Positions 26,790 to 39,627 of a DNA stretch of 41,380 nucleotides are shown piece after piece. Numbering within the stretch: the first letter of the stretch is position 1; every line of letters begins with the position of its first letter. The position numbers were made by a program, and so were the translations under genes. The notes under the pieces were generated by a model that saw nothing but the letters and a program-made list of their open reading frames with translations, ran no database searches and was not told the DNA's origin. Source of the DNA: Ichthyophthirius multifiliis (lineage: Eukaryota; Ciliophora; Oligohymenophorea; Hymenostomatida); assembly GCF_000220395.1 (NCBI RefSeq), contig NW_004087667.1, positions 1-41,380 on the forward strand. Reading direction: 5' to 3'.

Positions 26790-26907
26790 TTAATTATTAT
26801 TAATATCTTATATTATTTTTAACATAAATATTTTTTTTATTTTTTTAACTTTCTCTTTTAGTATTTATTTAATATAGTGTTTTTAATTATTATTGCGATC
26901 ATTTTTT

Positions 26908-27739
26908 TCATTATTATTACTAATATAAAAATAAAGTTTAATCAATTGTTTAATTTAAATATATATACTTAATATTAATTAGTTCCTTGACTATAATTTT
27001 TATTACTATTTTATTATTTATTTTAATAAAAAAAAAATTTAAAAGTATATAAATACTCTCATCATATTAATCAGAAACATTCAATTATTAAAATATTTAT
27101 TCAAATATTTTATTTAATTTTTACCCTGTTTTCGCTGATGTTTCATAATAATTAACTCCATAATTAGTCGCTTTTTACATTCCTTCTTCATAAGTAATTT
27201 CCCTTTCTTTTATTTTATCATAAAAAGTGTTTTATATTTTTTACTTTATAATTAATCAATTTTATTTCCTATTAATATAAAACATGATTCTTATTAAGAA
27301 TTCATCTTGTGGCTTAAAATTAATTCATCAACTTTATTGAAATTTTCTTTATCTTTTTTATATTTTTTATTTTTTATTTAAAAATAAAATAAATATTTGT
27401 AATATTAAAAACTAAAAATACAAATTTGGAATCTTTTTAATATTATGGAATTAAAACTTAATATTTTTATTATCCTGATGTATTCCAAATATAAAAATTA
27501 GTTAATTAATTACATATATTCATTTATTTTAATTAAAAATCAACACTAAGAGTCGGCTTCTTTTGTTTATTTAAATAAATAAATAAATTTAATATATTTT
27601 AACTTTTTACTGAATAATTTTCGTAAAATATATTATCAAAAAAGCGTTAAATTATACAAGACTTTCCTAAATTTTATTATCCTAATAATAAAATTTTATA
27701 TTTTAATGTTTCTTTGTTTTTATTTTCTTATGAATTCAT
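26908..27739 (-). CDS. Divergent Rab-like small GTPase, 4 exons
   Basis: Minus-strand exons: 27739-27611, 27559-27397, 27352-27245 and 27206-26908, 232 residues as read. The G motifs are P-loop GQQNLGKS at 20-27, switch-I Thr46 (KPTLSVDF), WNTSGQQ at 68-74, GNKID at 126-130 and ETSAKTG at 155-161. KREITYEEG before the last motif is typical of Rabs. Two things are odd. The normally invariant Asp of WDTAGQ is Asn69, which coordinates magnesium in active GTPases. Intron 2 (27353-27396) keeps the frame only if it begins AT rather than GT. Rabs switch between GDP and GTP and direct vesicle traffic on membranes after C-terminal geranylgeranylation. No C-terminal Cys pair is visible here; the tail after residue 180 is low-complexity and may contain a further unrecognised intron, so the 3' end is uncertain. 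Confidence 0.75.
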
Positions 27740-28209
27740 TTTATTTTTTACTTCAAAAAATTAAAATAAAAGTATTTTTTGTTAAAATATATAATTTTTA
27801 TATATATGTGGATTATAATAAAATTTTAATTTTTTTTTAAAAAAAATTATATTGTCAAATTATTTTTTATTTATATTAAATAATTTATTTTAAAAACGAC
27901 AAATATTAAATTAATATTGTAAAATAAACAATTTTTAGATATTATATTAATACATATTTGTATACTATATATGAATTCTAGAAGAATATAATACAAATAA
28001 ATTATTTTATACTCATTTTATTTTAATAAAGATATCATTATTATTTTTTACTAAATTAAATAAAAAAAAAATATTTATTTTATATATTTATGAAATAAAC
28101 AAAAAATATATATAAATCTTATATAATATAAAATTCAATTTTCAATGATTTTGCTAAATTAGTAAAACCAAATATCTTTTTTTTAAAAATATCCTTCGAA
28201 TTATATAGA
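27740..28209. other. Spacer between Rab-like and secreted EF-hand genes
   Basis: The region is AT-rich. Its right edge (about 28140-28230, minus strand) shows a short plausible frame reading ENKIAKKALDLYNSKD that is one base out of phase with the EF-hand gene; it could be a lost C-terminal extension of that gene. Nothing else is seen. Confidence 0.45.
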
Positions 28210-28593
28210 TCAAGAGCTTTTTTTGCAATTTTATTTTCTTTCTAATCTAGCTTATCTTATTAGCTCATCCCTATCTAATTTACCATCTTTAGTTTAATCA
28301 ATTTTATCAAACATAAGTTTAGCTGATTAAAGGATATCATCACTAGGATTTTCACCAAAAACTTACTTAAATTCATCAAAACTTATTAAGCCGTCACTGT
28401 CAGAATCGTTTTTTTAAATAAATCCATCAGCATATTCTTCATTAGTTTATTTACATACTTTGGAAGATTTGTAAAAAATTTATTAAACGTCATTATACAG
28501 TTTAATTTTTTTTAATTTAGATAGTTTACTATTGAAATGTTAAGAAGAGAAAGCAAAAGAAACAAAAATTAAGAAAATAATTAATTTATCCAT
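28210..28593 (-). CDS. Secreted or luminal EF-hand protein, 127 aa
   Basis: One exon from ATG 28593 to TGA 28210-28212. A classic signal peptide opens it (MDKLIIFLIFVSFAFSS, cleavage likely after SS), so the protein enters the secretory pathway. Two canonical calcium-binding loops follow: DSDSDGLISFDE and DQTKDGKLDRDE, each with acids at loop positions 1, 3, 5 and 12 or close equivalents and the central Gly. The spacing of a paired EF-hand domain is normal. Secreted EF-hand proteins in ciliates include secretory-granule and ER calcium-binding proteins, but the precise role is unknown. The end is ...RLERKQNCKKSS, and a better-looking helical frame (AKKALDLYNSKD) continues if the frame is shifted, so the true C-terminus may be longer by about 30 residues. 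Confidence 0.75.
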
Positions 28594-29770
28594 TTTTTTA
28601 TATAAAATAAATGTTTATTATTGTTTTTAATTTTATATTTTATTTATTTAAAATAAAAATAATATTTAAAAAAAATAATACAAAAAAAACACATTTAAAA
28701 ATAATGTTTAGTTTTTTTTTCTTATCTTAAATTAATAAAAAAATCCCATTTTTAAATTAACTAAATAAAAATAAATATTTATATTAAATTTAATTGTTTT
28801 TTAATGATATTTATATATTATTATATTAATTATTTTGTTGTATTAAAATTCTAAAATTTTTTTTAATAAAAATGCCATATTTAGTATTTATTTTAATGTA
28901 TAAAAACATATAAATTATATATTTTATATCTAATATGAGATTTTTAATATTAAAAAAAATTAATAATTTATTTTATTTGTATATATTAAATATAAATATT
29001 TATTAAAATATAAATTTAACTTATAAAAAAATTAATATAAATTAAATTAAAATAAATATTGTTTTTAATAAATTTAAAAAAATGTTATAACATAATTTTA
29101 TAAAAATTCATAATTAAAAAAAAAGCATTTAAGAATTATATAGAAATTTTGCATAATTTAATGAAAAAATTTAAAGTCTATAAAAAATAAAAAATATATA
29201 AACAATTACATAATTAAAAAAAATAAAAAAAAATATGTATTATAAATATAGCAAAGTAAATAGAATTAAAAATAAAATTAATATTTTTAAAAAAACATGT
29301 AAATATAAATTTAATAGAAAAAGAAATATATTTTATTTAAAAAAAAAAGAATTTAATATAATAGATGAAAAAAATTAATATAAAAAATTATATTAGTGAT
29401 AAATATATTTATACCATTTTAAATATATTTAATTTATTATATAAAAATTAATATATTTTTATTAAAATAAAAATAATATAAATATATATATATATTATAT
29501 CTCTTAAATAAATACAATTAAATATTTTTATTTATTATATTTACATGTATATATATATAAATTTTTGTATAAAATTAAACTCTTATTAATAATCTTATTC
29601 AAAAATTCATATTTTTTAATTAAAAAAAGGAGGAACATAAATTTCACAATTTTTTTCATTTGATGCAATAAAATTACATGATTATCTGTTTTAAGTTTTT
29701 GATATCGATAGTTCTTCGTTAATTATAGATAATTTTTTTCTAAATTTTTTATTATTTTAAAGGTTTATTT
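28594..29770. other. Intergenic, AT-rich, no gene seen
   Basis: This 1.2-kb stretch of A and T runs has no recognisable gene. It holds the promoter of the secreted EF-hand gene and the 3' region of the kinase gene to its right. Confidence 0.55.
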
Positions 29771-31357
<1,587 letters not shown>

Positions 31358-32867
31358 ATTTTTTTTTATGTATATATATATCTAGAATTGCTTTTTGTAT
31401 TTTTATTTTTTGTTGTAATTTTTTTGCTTTGCTTTTTGATTCTTTTTGGAAGTTTTATGTAAAAAAGAATTAAATTAATATATTTTTTGTTTTTTTTTTG
31501 TAAAAAAAAATAATATATTGGACTAGATCGAAATTATTTTTTTTTATATATAATACATTATATTAATTTTATTTTTTTTATATAATTAAATAAAGTATAG
31601 GTTATTAGTTTATAATATTTATTTTTATTTTATTAAAAATAATTTAAATTAAGAATTACAATACTAATTCAAATACATATATTAAGTAAATATTTTTTTT
31701 TTATTTTATATTTTATTTATTAATATTAAATATTTTTTAGAATCATATTTTCATATAAAAACTAATTCAGTGATAAAAAGATAAATTTATAAAAATATTT
31801 TTTTTATTCTAAATAAAACAATAAATAACTTATTTTAATCCAAAAAATAAATTTAAAAAAATATTAAATATTATACATATTTTATTTTTTTTAAATAATT
31901 TTTTCTTTTTAATAGAAAAAAAAAAAAAAAATTAAATTTATCTCATAAAAAAACTAAATTTTAATGAAAAATAAAATTATTCAAAATATAAAATAATTTT
32001 TATATTTAAATAAAATAATATTTTTGATTTTAAATCAACTTCAAAACCTCCAATAATTACGAAAAACATATTAAAAATTAGAAAAATTATGTTTAAATAT
32101 AGTCAAAATAATAGAAAAATCAAAATATTTTAATATCAATATGAAAAATAATTATAATAATAATTAATTTAGACATTTTAAAAATAGTTTTCTCGTTATT
32201 AATATTATATAAATAGCCTAGAAAATCTTTAAAATAAAATAAATTATTTATAATAATATAATATGACATTAATAAGATTATTAAATTTTATGGAAATGTA
32301 ATAAAAATATTATAATTATCAAATAATTTAGTTACAAATAATACAAGATAAATTATAATAATATTAAGTTTTGAATAATATAAAAATAATAAAAATGAAA
32401 AATAAATTTTATATGATTAATATGAATAAAAGAATAAAATAGTTAAATAATATTATGAGACATTGAACTAATTATATTATTAAAATTAAAATTTTTTAAT
32501 ACAAATATAAATATAATAATGTCATGAATTGATAATATAAAGAAATTTATAATTATATGACAAATAATTAAATTAGTAATTATATTATAAAAATTAAATT
32601 AGTAATTCTTATTAAAAATTAGATTAAGAAACATAATAAAAATCAGATTGAATAATCATCATTTATTTAAATAACTAAAAAAAAAAATATATAATTATAG
32701 AAATTATATTGTTAATGAAGATTTAAGTACTCATTATTCTTATTTTAATAATGATTCTCAATTATAAAAATAATAAATATATATTCAAACATATATAAGT
32801 TTAATATTCAAAAAAATATAAATCAAATAAAATAACATTTTTAGTTATAAGACAAATATAAAGCAAA

Positions 32868-32899
<32 letters not shown>

Positions 32900-32913
32900 T
32901 ATAAAAAATATAT
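31358..32913. other. Divergent intergenic region, AT-rich
   Basis: The CaMKK-like and LMBRD2-like genes diverge across 1.56 kb of A/T runs. The first 110 bp (31358-31470) can be read on the minus strand as a Lys/Gln-rich 5' extension of the kinase. No other gene is seen; both promoters must lie here. Confidence 0.5.
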
Positions 32914-34670
32914 ATGTATATAATAACTCATTTAGAATATATATTACTACTTATATACATAATATGGTTCATATATTTTTATAGTAGCGAAGAAGTAACT
33001 TTAATTGTAAAATTCATCGTTTTTATAGATTTATTTATAATATTTGGTGTAATTTTATTGCTTCAGTTAGACATTTATATCCAAATCTGTATATAAAATG
33101 AGATAATTTAAAAAGAAGAATATATTGCTTATTAGAATTTACAAAAAATTTATTTTTATTATTATTGGATTCTAAGTATTTTATGTTGGCTAATAATTCC
33201 TTTAGTTTAATATTATTAAGAGTCGGGATATTTAAGTTGGTAGAGGAAATTATAGTATAGTTTTGTGGAAAATGCAAAAATGTATGTAGTTGTGGGGGTT
33301 ATTTCTTTAATTTTATTGAAAATTTTAGAATTTAGTGGAGTTACTAAATAACATGGAATGCTACCTTTTCTCAAAAGCATGGCCAATTGTTGGGGTTTAT
33401 TTGAAATTATGGTACTATTAGTTTATTCTTTGGTGAATATACCACTTTCTTATTTAAAATAAGCTTAAGTTAAATTGTATATGGCTTACTTATATTTTAA
33501 AACGGAACAAATAAAAGAAGAACAGAATATATGCTTGAATAAATTAATGGAAAATACTAGATTAATTTTAAAATTTATAAGAATTGAAAAAGAATCATAT
33601 CACGAGAAAAAAGAAAAACGGGAAATAATGGAATGTTGTAAAAATATAATAAATATGATTCCATTTAAAATAATAAGAAAAATAAACAAATAATTGCTTT
33701 AAAAAGACTATGAGAAAGAAATTGCTTAAATATAAAAATACGATCTTTCTTACGTGTCTTATTTACGAACAAAAATAAAAAAATATATAAAAGAAGTCAA
33801 AAGATTAAGAGAAAAATGGAAAAATCACCTAAAATAAGCTTTTTGGTATTAAGATATAATCGCTAATGAAAGAAATGACCAAAAATAAATCTTTTCTACA
33901 TTAATAAAACCTTGAATAGGCAAATATTCATCTATAATAAATAAAGTTGAGTGGATTTGGTATTGTAAAATAGGTTTTTTTTAAATATATATGTGCACTT
34001 TTTTTAGCTTATTTGAGTATTTTTTTTCTTGTTTCTTAAGCATGTTTATATAAATTTGAAAATTTTCAATTATTGGGGGAAATTTAGTAGATTTTTTAAT
34101 TAAAAAAGAATAATAAACTGACGTAATTAGTATTTAAATTATAATTCTGGTACCTTTATTATATATAATTTTTAATGCTTATTATGGCTATTTTAGGTTA
34201 AAAGTAAGCGGATTTTACGGGCTTTATTCTTTCCATTAAACCGATGGGCCTAGTTTACTTTTTACTTGTTAGAATTTTTCTCGAATCGCAATTCCTTTGT
34301 GTTATAATTATTTAGAAATGATAAAATTAATGATATAGCCTTTAATAATATACTCGGTGATATCAATTTAGTGCCAGTTTTAGGAAAGAAATTTGTAGAT
34401 TATTACCCTTTTCTAATTGTGGTTTTTTTTGCTATTAATTATTTTGAGTTATATGCGAAAATTTTAAATTTCTTTGGTTTAAGAGCTTATTCTAATAATG
34501 AAGATTATGATATTAAAAGTATCGAATATGGCTGCAAATTAGTGCTTTAAGCTAGATAGAAAGAAGAAATAAAATTAAAAGGAAATATTTATATATAAAT
34601 GCATGAAATTAAAAATATGAAAAGTGAAAATACTATTTTCATTGATTTAATTAATAATGAAGAATAATGA
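32914..34670 (+). CDS. LMBRD2-like multi-pass membrane protein
   Basis: About 585 residues if read through frame breaks, from ATG 32914 to TGA 34668-34670, apparently without introns. Several hydrophobic spans come first (IIFGVILLLQLDIYIQ, YYWILSILCWLIIPLVQYY, MYVVVGVISLILLKIL), then a long charged cytoplasmic loop (residues about 190-330), then more spans. Diagnostic LMBR1-domain signatures are VEWIWYCKI, HQTDGPSLLF, IAIPLCYNYL, and NILGDINLVPVLGKKFVDYYP. LMBRD2 orthologues are plasma-membrane proteins, in animals linked to beta2-adrenergic receptor signalling; the ciliate role is not known. In-frame TGA occurs at 33912-33914 and again near 34056; the conserved pattern resumes on each side, with another single-base break at 34325-34331. 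I read these as indels. If the gene is real as written, it is broken. The stop is 16 bp upstream of a C15 tract. Confidence 0.75.
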
Positions 34671-34686
34671 TATTTATTTTTTACCT

Positions 34687-34701
34687 CCCCCCCCCCCCCC
34701 C
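34687..34701 (+). repeat. C15 homopolymer in AT-rich DNA
   Basis: Fifteen consecutive C follow TTACCT and precede GTTTTATTT, 17 bp after the LMBRD2-like stop codon. Outside the telomere it is the longest G/C run in the window; the next is a run of seven C near 38236. It could be a real poly-C tract in a 3' UTR or an artefact of library preparation or assembly joining. Confidence 0.85.
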
Positions 34702-35310
34702 GTTTTATTTACTTGTATTTTTATTTTTTTGTTAAGAAGTTTTTTTTAGATTTAATTAAGTATATAAATAATTATTTTTACTTTTTATAAGGTATATTCT
34801 TTTTTTTATTTTAATTAATTTTTATAATTCTTTATAAACTTTTTTATAATGTTTTTTTTATATAAATATATTATTTCTATATAAATTATTTCAAAATGCT
34901 TTGTGAAATAAATTAAAGAAAATAAAAAAAAGATTAATTTTTTAATCAAAAGTTGTATTATGTTAAATAATTAATATTTTTTTGTTTAAATAAAAAAAAA
35001 AAAGCGTTAGTGAGATTTTTAATTATTTGGTAATAAAAATAAAATTTTATATAAAATTTAATAAAAATCTCATAAAATAAAAAAATATTTCTTTATATTT
35101 ATATCCAAAATACTAATAATAGTTTATTTTTTTATGGATAATAATAATAAAAAATATATTAATTGATAAATTTTTTAAGTAATAAAGAAAATTTTATATT
35201 TTAATAAATATTTATTTACACTTTTTTTTTTGGGTATTAAAAAAGCTTTTCTATATAAATTTTTTATTTTTATAAGCTTTTATTTATGAATTAATATTTT
35301 TCTTTAAAAA
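34702..35310. other. Convergent intergenic region, AT-rich
   Basis: About 600 bp of T and A runs between the 3' ends of the LMBRD2-like and zinc-finger genes. No gene is seen. Confidence 0.55.
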
Positions 35311-36454
35311 TCAATTATTATTGGTTTAACTTTTATTTTGATTAGCTTTCAACATATTATTAAAAATATTTATATTTTATATTTCCTTATATAAAAAATA
35401 CTTTAATTTAAATAATTATAATAATAATAACTTCAATAAATCCTGGCGGTAAATTAATATTAATTTCGGGTATTTGATCTCCATTTGATTTTGCGATTAA
35501 AATTTATTTCTTTTATATATTTTTTTTTAAATAAAATAAAATAAAATAAATTACTGCTAATTTATCTCTTTCTGTTTTATTTCCTCCATTATGCTTAATT
35601 TTTATATGTAAATTTAATGAAATATCACTTCCATATTTTTTATTGCAATTTTCATATGGACACTTTTTATTTTTAAATAATAATAAAACAAAAAATATTT
35701 ATATTCATTTTATTTTAAAAATACAGGAAAATCCTTTTGTATTTGTTAAGCGCATCTTCTATTTTTTTTCTTTTGTTTTTAAGTATTACTTGTTTATGAT
35801 TTAGAATCGTATTATTAATTATTTAATTATTCGAAATTCTATTCTTATATTTCATTTTATATAGCTTATTAAGGTTAATCTTCACTCATCTCCATTAAAG
35901 ATTCCTAACAAATAACAAATAATAATAAGATTTTTTTAAAAAAAGTTATTTTTATATTTTTTTTTATGTTTTTATATATAATACTTCTAATTTATCCGCT
36001 TTTTGTTTTATTGAAACTAATTCATTTTAATATTCTTTTAACTTTTTTATCATTACTTCGTTTGTAAAATACATTTTCCAAAATTCTTGATAATAATTTA
36101 CATTCTTATCATATGCAGGGAATTTATCTTTAATACGTATTTGTTATATTTAATTAAATTTTAAAAAAATAATAATAAAATATTATTAATAATACCTGGA
36201 TTTATATCAAATTAATCGGAATTTAAATTATTTGATTTAGCTTGTTGAAAATCTAAAAAACTATTTTATTATTCTTTTTAATTATATTTATTTTCCAAAT
36301 CTTCGCTATTTTTTCTATTGCTTGCATTTTTAAATGCACCTCCTATTTTACTTCCGAAAATTAATTTTTGAGGAATTTAATCTTGTTTATTTTCTTATTA
36401 ATTATTATTTTATGTTTAAGAAGATTCGATTTGTTAAATATTTATATTATTCAT
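35311..36454 (-). CDS. C2H2 zinc-finger protein, 6 exons, 280 aa
   Basis: Minus-strand exons 36454-36196, 36127-35985, 35904-35725, 35662-35555, 35509-35432 and 35385-35311 sum to 843 nt, and every junction keeps phase. The N-terminus is Gln/Asn-rich, followed by IFGSKIGGAFKNAS. Residues about 90-140 contain YYQEFWKMYF and a short coiled coil. One finger lies at residues 195-218: CPYENCNKKYGSDISLNLHI, with Cys195, Cys200, His213 and His218 (C-x4-C-x12-H-x4-H). It is followed by KHNGGNKTERDKLA and INLPPGFIE. The finger plus GGNKTxREKLA is shared with a single-finger C2H2 family I recall from plants and protists. DNA or RNA binding is likely but the target is unknown. Introns are 45-80 nt. No frame break occurs, unlike several neighbours. 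Confidence 0.75.
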
Positions 36455-38030
36455 TTTTACTTTTTTATTTTTAATTTAATATTAATTATTTTATTATAAT
36501 AATTTTTATACTTATTTTTATTTCTTTTTTTATTTTCTTTATTTTTTATCAATAAATAATTTTAATATATAGAAAATAAAAAAAAATTATAATTTTTGTT
36601 TGTTTTTTAATATATTATTTTTTACATCATAATTTTTTGTTTTTAATAAGTTAAAAGTTAATTAGAATAAAAAAAATTTAAATATATATTTATTTTATAT
36701 GAAAAATACAAATTATATTTTAGCAAAAATAAAAATAAATAAATAATGTTTTTAATAAAAAAATAATAGTATAATAATTAAAATTATAAAAAATAAATAA
36801 ACATTTAAAAGAAAAAAAAATATAAAAATTTAAAAATAAATTAAATATTATACAAATAATAAAATTATATAAAGAATATAAAAATAAAAAGATAATTATA
36901 TTTATTAAAAAATAAAAAAACTAAAAGAAAAAATAAAAAAAATAAAAAAAACTAATAATATATATATATAATATTTTTTTTTTTTTTTTCATTAATTAAT
37001 TAATCAATTAAATATTAATAATTTATATTATTTTTTATTTTAACAATGTAAAAGTAAAAAAGTTTTTATATTTTAGTTTTTTATCAATTTCTATCAAATT
37101 TACATATCAATTAATTTTATTTTTTCTCATATATCTTAATTTTCTACTTGTCTAGTCTACATATAAATTTTATTATATTAATTTTATTCATAAATCATAT
37201 ATATTTAAATTAATCTTTTAAAATAATCAATAAGTTGATCTAAATATTATTCATTATATCTATACTATATATCCCTATTTAACTTTATCTAAAAATCTAT
37301 ATTCTTCATATTGGTTATTTAAATTAGCTAAATTACAAAATATATATTAAATATAAAATTTAAATAATATTAAAAGCATTACGCAGAAAATTTTTTTTTT
37401 TAAATATATTTGATTTTATAATTTTTATTAATATATAATGTTTTTTTTTTATTATATAAATATATATATATATATAAATATATATATTTATATTTATTAT
37501 TTGAATGTGTCTTTTTTTTAAAAAATAATTAAAATAAAAAAAAAATCAATTTATATAATAAGTCTTTTTTTTTGATTCTGTATTTAAAAAAAATTACATA
37601 AAAATATATGATAATATTAATTTTTGTAATATATATATTTATATATATACATATATATTTATATCTTGTTTATTAAATAAAATAATTATAATGTTTTTAT
37701 AAATATTTAATTATATTACATAACTTTTTAAATATTATTTAAAAAGTAATATATATTTAACAATATAAATATAATAAATTCTTAATATTAATAAAACTAA
37801 ATACAAAATTAAATATATAATTATTTCTACTTTATAAAATTTTTATTATAAATAAATTAATTTGATAAAAACTCTTTTTTATTTATAATATTAATAAAAT
37901 ATATTCAAATATTTTTATATTTATATATAATAATATATATTTATTATATCAAATAATTTTTATTTATTATAAAAAAATAAAACTTAAAATATAATAAAAT
38001 TAAATATAAAGTCCTTCTAAATAAATAAAA
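36455..38030. other. Divergent intergenic region, AT-rich, no gene seen
   Basis: This 1.6-kb stretch between the divergent zinc-finger and coiled-coil genes has (AT)n and (A)n/(T)n runs. A slightly more mixed patch at 37050-37370 shows no convincing frame. Confidence 0.55.
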
Positions 38031-39066
38031 ATGTAAAAATAAATAACAATATAACCTTGTACATAAAATTAAACTATAATTAAGCATATACCTTAACAAT
38101 TTTTAAGCTACTAAAGTTCACCTTAACATGTAAATTTACCAAACACAATATAAATAATAAATTAGATACCAAAAACAGAGCATACAATAATAACAAAAAG
38201 AACAATAAATTAAACACTTTCAAGTGTAAATGTATCCCCCCCGAGAATATTATAAACATAGCTTTTATTTAAACCTAAAGCCATATAAATATAAAAAACC
38301 CCGATTATAGAAAGTCCAATAAAAACAAATTAAAATGAAACCATAAATTAGTAATAAAGAATAGAAGATTTATAAAATGAAAACAAAAATTTGCAAAAAA
38401 AAGTAAATCTATTAAATATAGAAAATGAAATTTTAAAATAAAAAAACATCGAATGTATTTCCAAATAGAGTAAAATAAAAAAGAAAAAATTATATATATA
38501 AATAAAAAATAGGTCTTTTATAATAATAAATAGATGAATAAATAGGAATCGAAATGCAAAATAAAAAGGAATAGTTAGTAGTTTAACAATTGTTAATTCA
38601 ATAATAAGAAAGTTAATTAGAAATATAAAAATGGAAAGATAATTATAACAAAATAAATAATTTATATGATAAAATTTGCCAATAATTACAATTTTACCAA
38701 GATATAAAATTTGAAATGGAAAATGAAGTTAAAACAAGTATTCATATAGAATAAAAAAACGAAAATCTATAAAAATAAATTTTTAATCTAAAATAAAAAA
38801 ACGAAGAATTTGAATGCTAATAATTTATTGATAAAAAAAATATTCACAAATTGGAAGATAAAATCGAAGTTTTATAAAAAATCTTGAATTAATAATAAAA
38901 CGAGTTTAAAGAATAAATTAATTATTGGAAATTAAAAAAAGAAGAAAGATAAAATTTAATATTTTTAGATTTACAATAGAAAATTAATACATTATAAGCA
39001 GAAAATGAAAGGTTAAACTAAATAATATTATAAAGATGTGTGAATATTAGAAATAATTAATGGTGA
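38031..39066 (+). CDS. Coiled-coil protein, 2 exons, 330 aa
   Basis: Exons 38031-38469 and 38513-39066 (993 nt) join in phase through a 43-nt GTAAAATAAA...AAAATAG intron and end at TGA 39064-39066. The first third (residues 1-110) is Gln/Ile/Thr/Pro-rich and looks disordered. From about residue 115 to near the end it is a long coiled coil rich in Glu, Lys, Gln, Asn and Leu in heptad spacing (for example EDLQNENKNLQKKVNLLNIE and INTLQAENERLNQIILQ). There is no membrane span or catalytic motif. Such proteins are usually cytoskeletal or basal-body/ciliary scaffolds; I do not recognise the family. The start is the first ATG of the open frame; a later start is possible because the N-terminus is low-complexity. 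Confidence 0.7.
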
Positions 39067-39288
39067 AGTACATTATTAATATATTTATATTTTATTGTTA
39101 AATTATTTTTTATATTTATAAGAAACTTTTTATTTAATAAATTATATTTATAAAAAACTTCTTTTTTTTTAAATAAAAAATTATCAGAAATGTTTTTTAC
39201 ATAAATTATTTAATAATTTTCATGAAATATATGTATATATATATATGTTTTTTTTTTTAAAAAAAAAAAAAAATTAATTATTCTTATT

Positions 39289-39627
39289 TCAACTAATAGA
39301 TAATAATTCAACATCGAAAATTAATGTAGCTTTTGGCGGTATTATTCCAGGATAACCTTTTTCACCATAGGCATAATTATGTGGACAAGTAATTATTGCT
39401 CTTTCTCCTAATGAAAGTTTTATTACTCCTTCATCCCAACCTTTTATTACTTAATTGGCACCTAATGTAAATGTAAAAGGCTCGTTTCTATCTCTTGAGG
39501 AGTCGAATTTCCTACCATCTGTAAATGTACCGGTGTAATGGACTGTTACTTTTTTGCCTTTTTAAGGAAAAGTTGTTCCATCTCCTGGTGTTATGGTCTC
39601 AACTTTAAATTACTAACTTTCAGCCAT
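39289..39627 (-). CDS. FKBP12: FKBP12-type peptidyl-prolyl cis-trans isomerase, 112 aa
   Basis: One exon from ATG 39627 to TGA 39289-39291, 112 residues, close to the 108 of human FKBP12. It has the whole single-domain fold: [69 protein letters not shown] and LIFDVELL. The pocket residues known from FKBP12 are present: the Tyr of HYTG, Phe-Asp of KFDSS, the Trp of GWDEG, the Tyr of YAYG, Ile-Pro of GIIPP and Phe of LIFDVE, so the enzyme should be active and FK506/rapamycin binding is plausible. It catalyses proline isomerisation in the cytosol. It is the last gene before the telomere, about 1.66 kb from it, and convergent with the coiled-coil gene (222 bp). Confidence 0.95.

Larger units (their letters stand above)
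22539..26907. other. 4.4-kb gene-poor, extremely AT-rich region
   Basis: I see no frame with amino-acid patterns of a real protein on either strand, and no tRNA- or rRNA-like block. Contents are short (AT)n runs (such as 25009-25022 and 26728-26784), A/T homopolymers, and a slightly more complex patch at 23580-24200. An imperfect palindrome sits near 25583-25615. The stretch is long for a compact macronuclear chromosome. Confidence 0.5.

Noticed and set aside
33035-33277. Minus-strand 80-codon ORF
   Set aside because: It is antisense to the LMBRD2-like gene, which has strong family signatures on the + strand.
33893-33914. Selenocysteine or Trp at the in-frame TGA of the LMBRD2-like gene
   Set aside because: LMBRD2 is not a selenoprotein, and a shifted frame (TLNRQIFIYN) matches the family better, so an indel is more likely.
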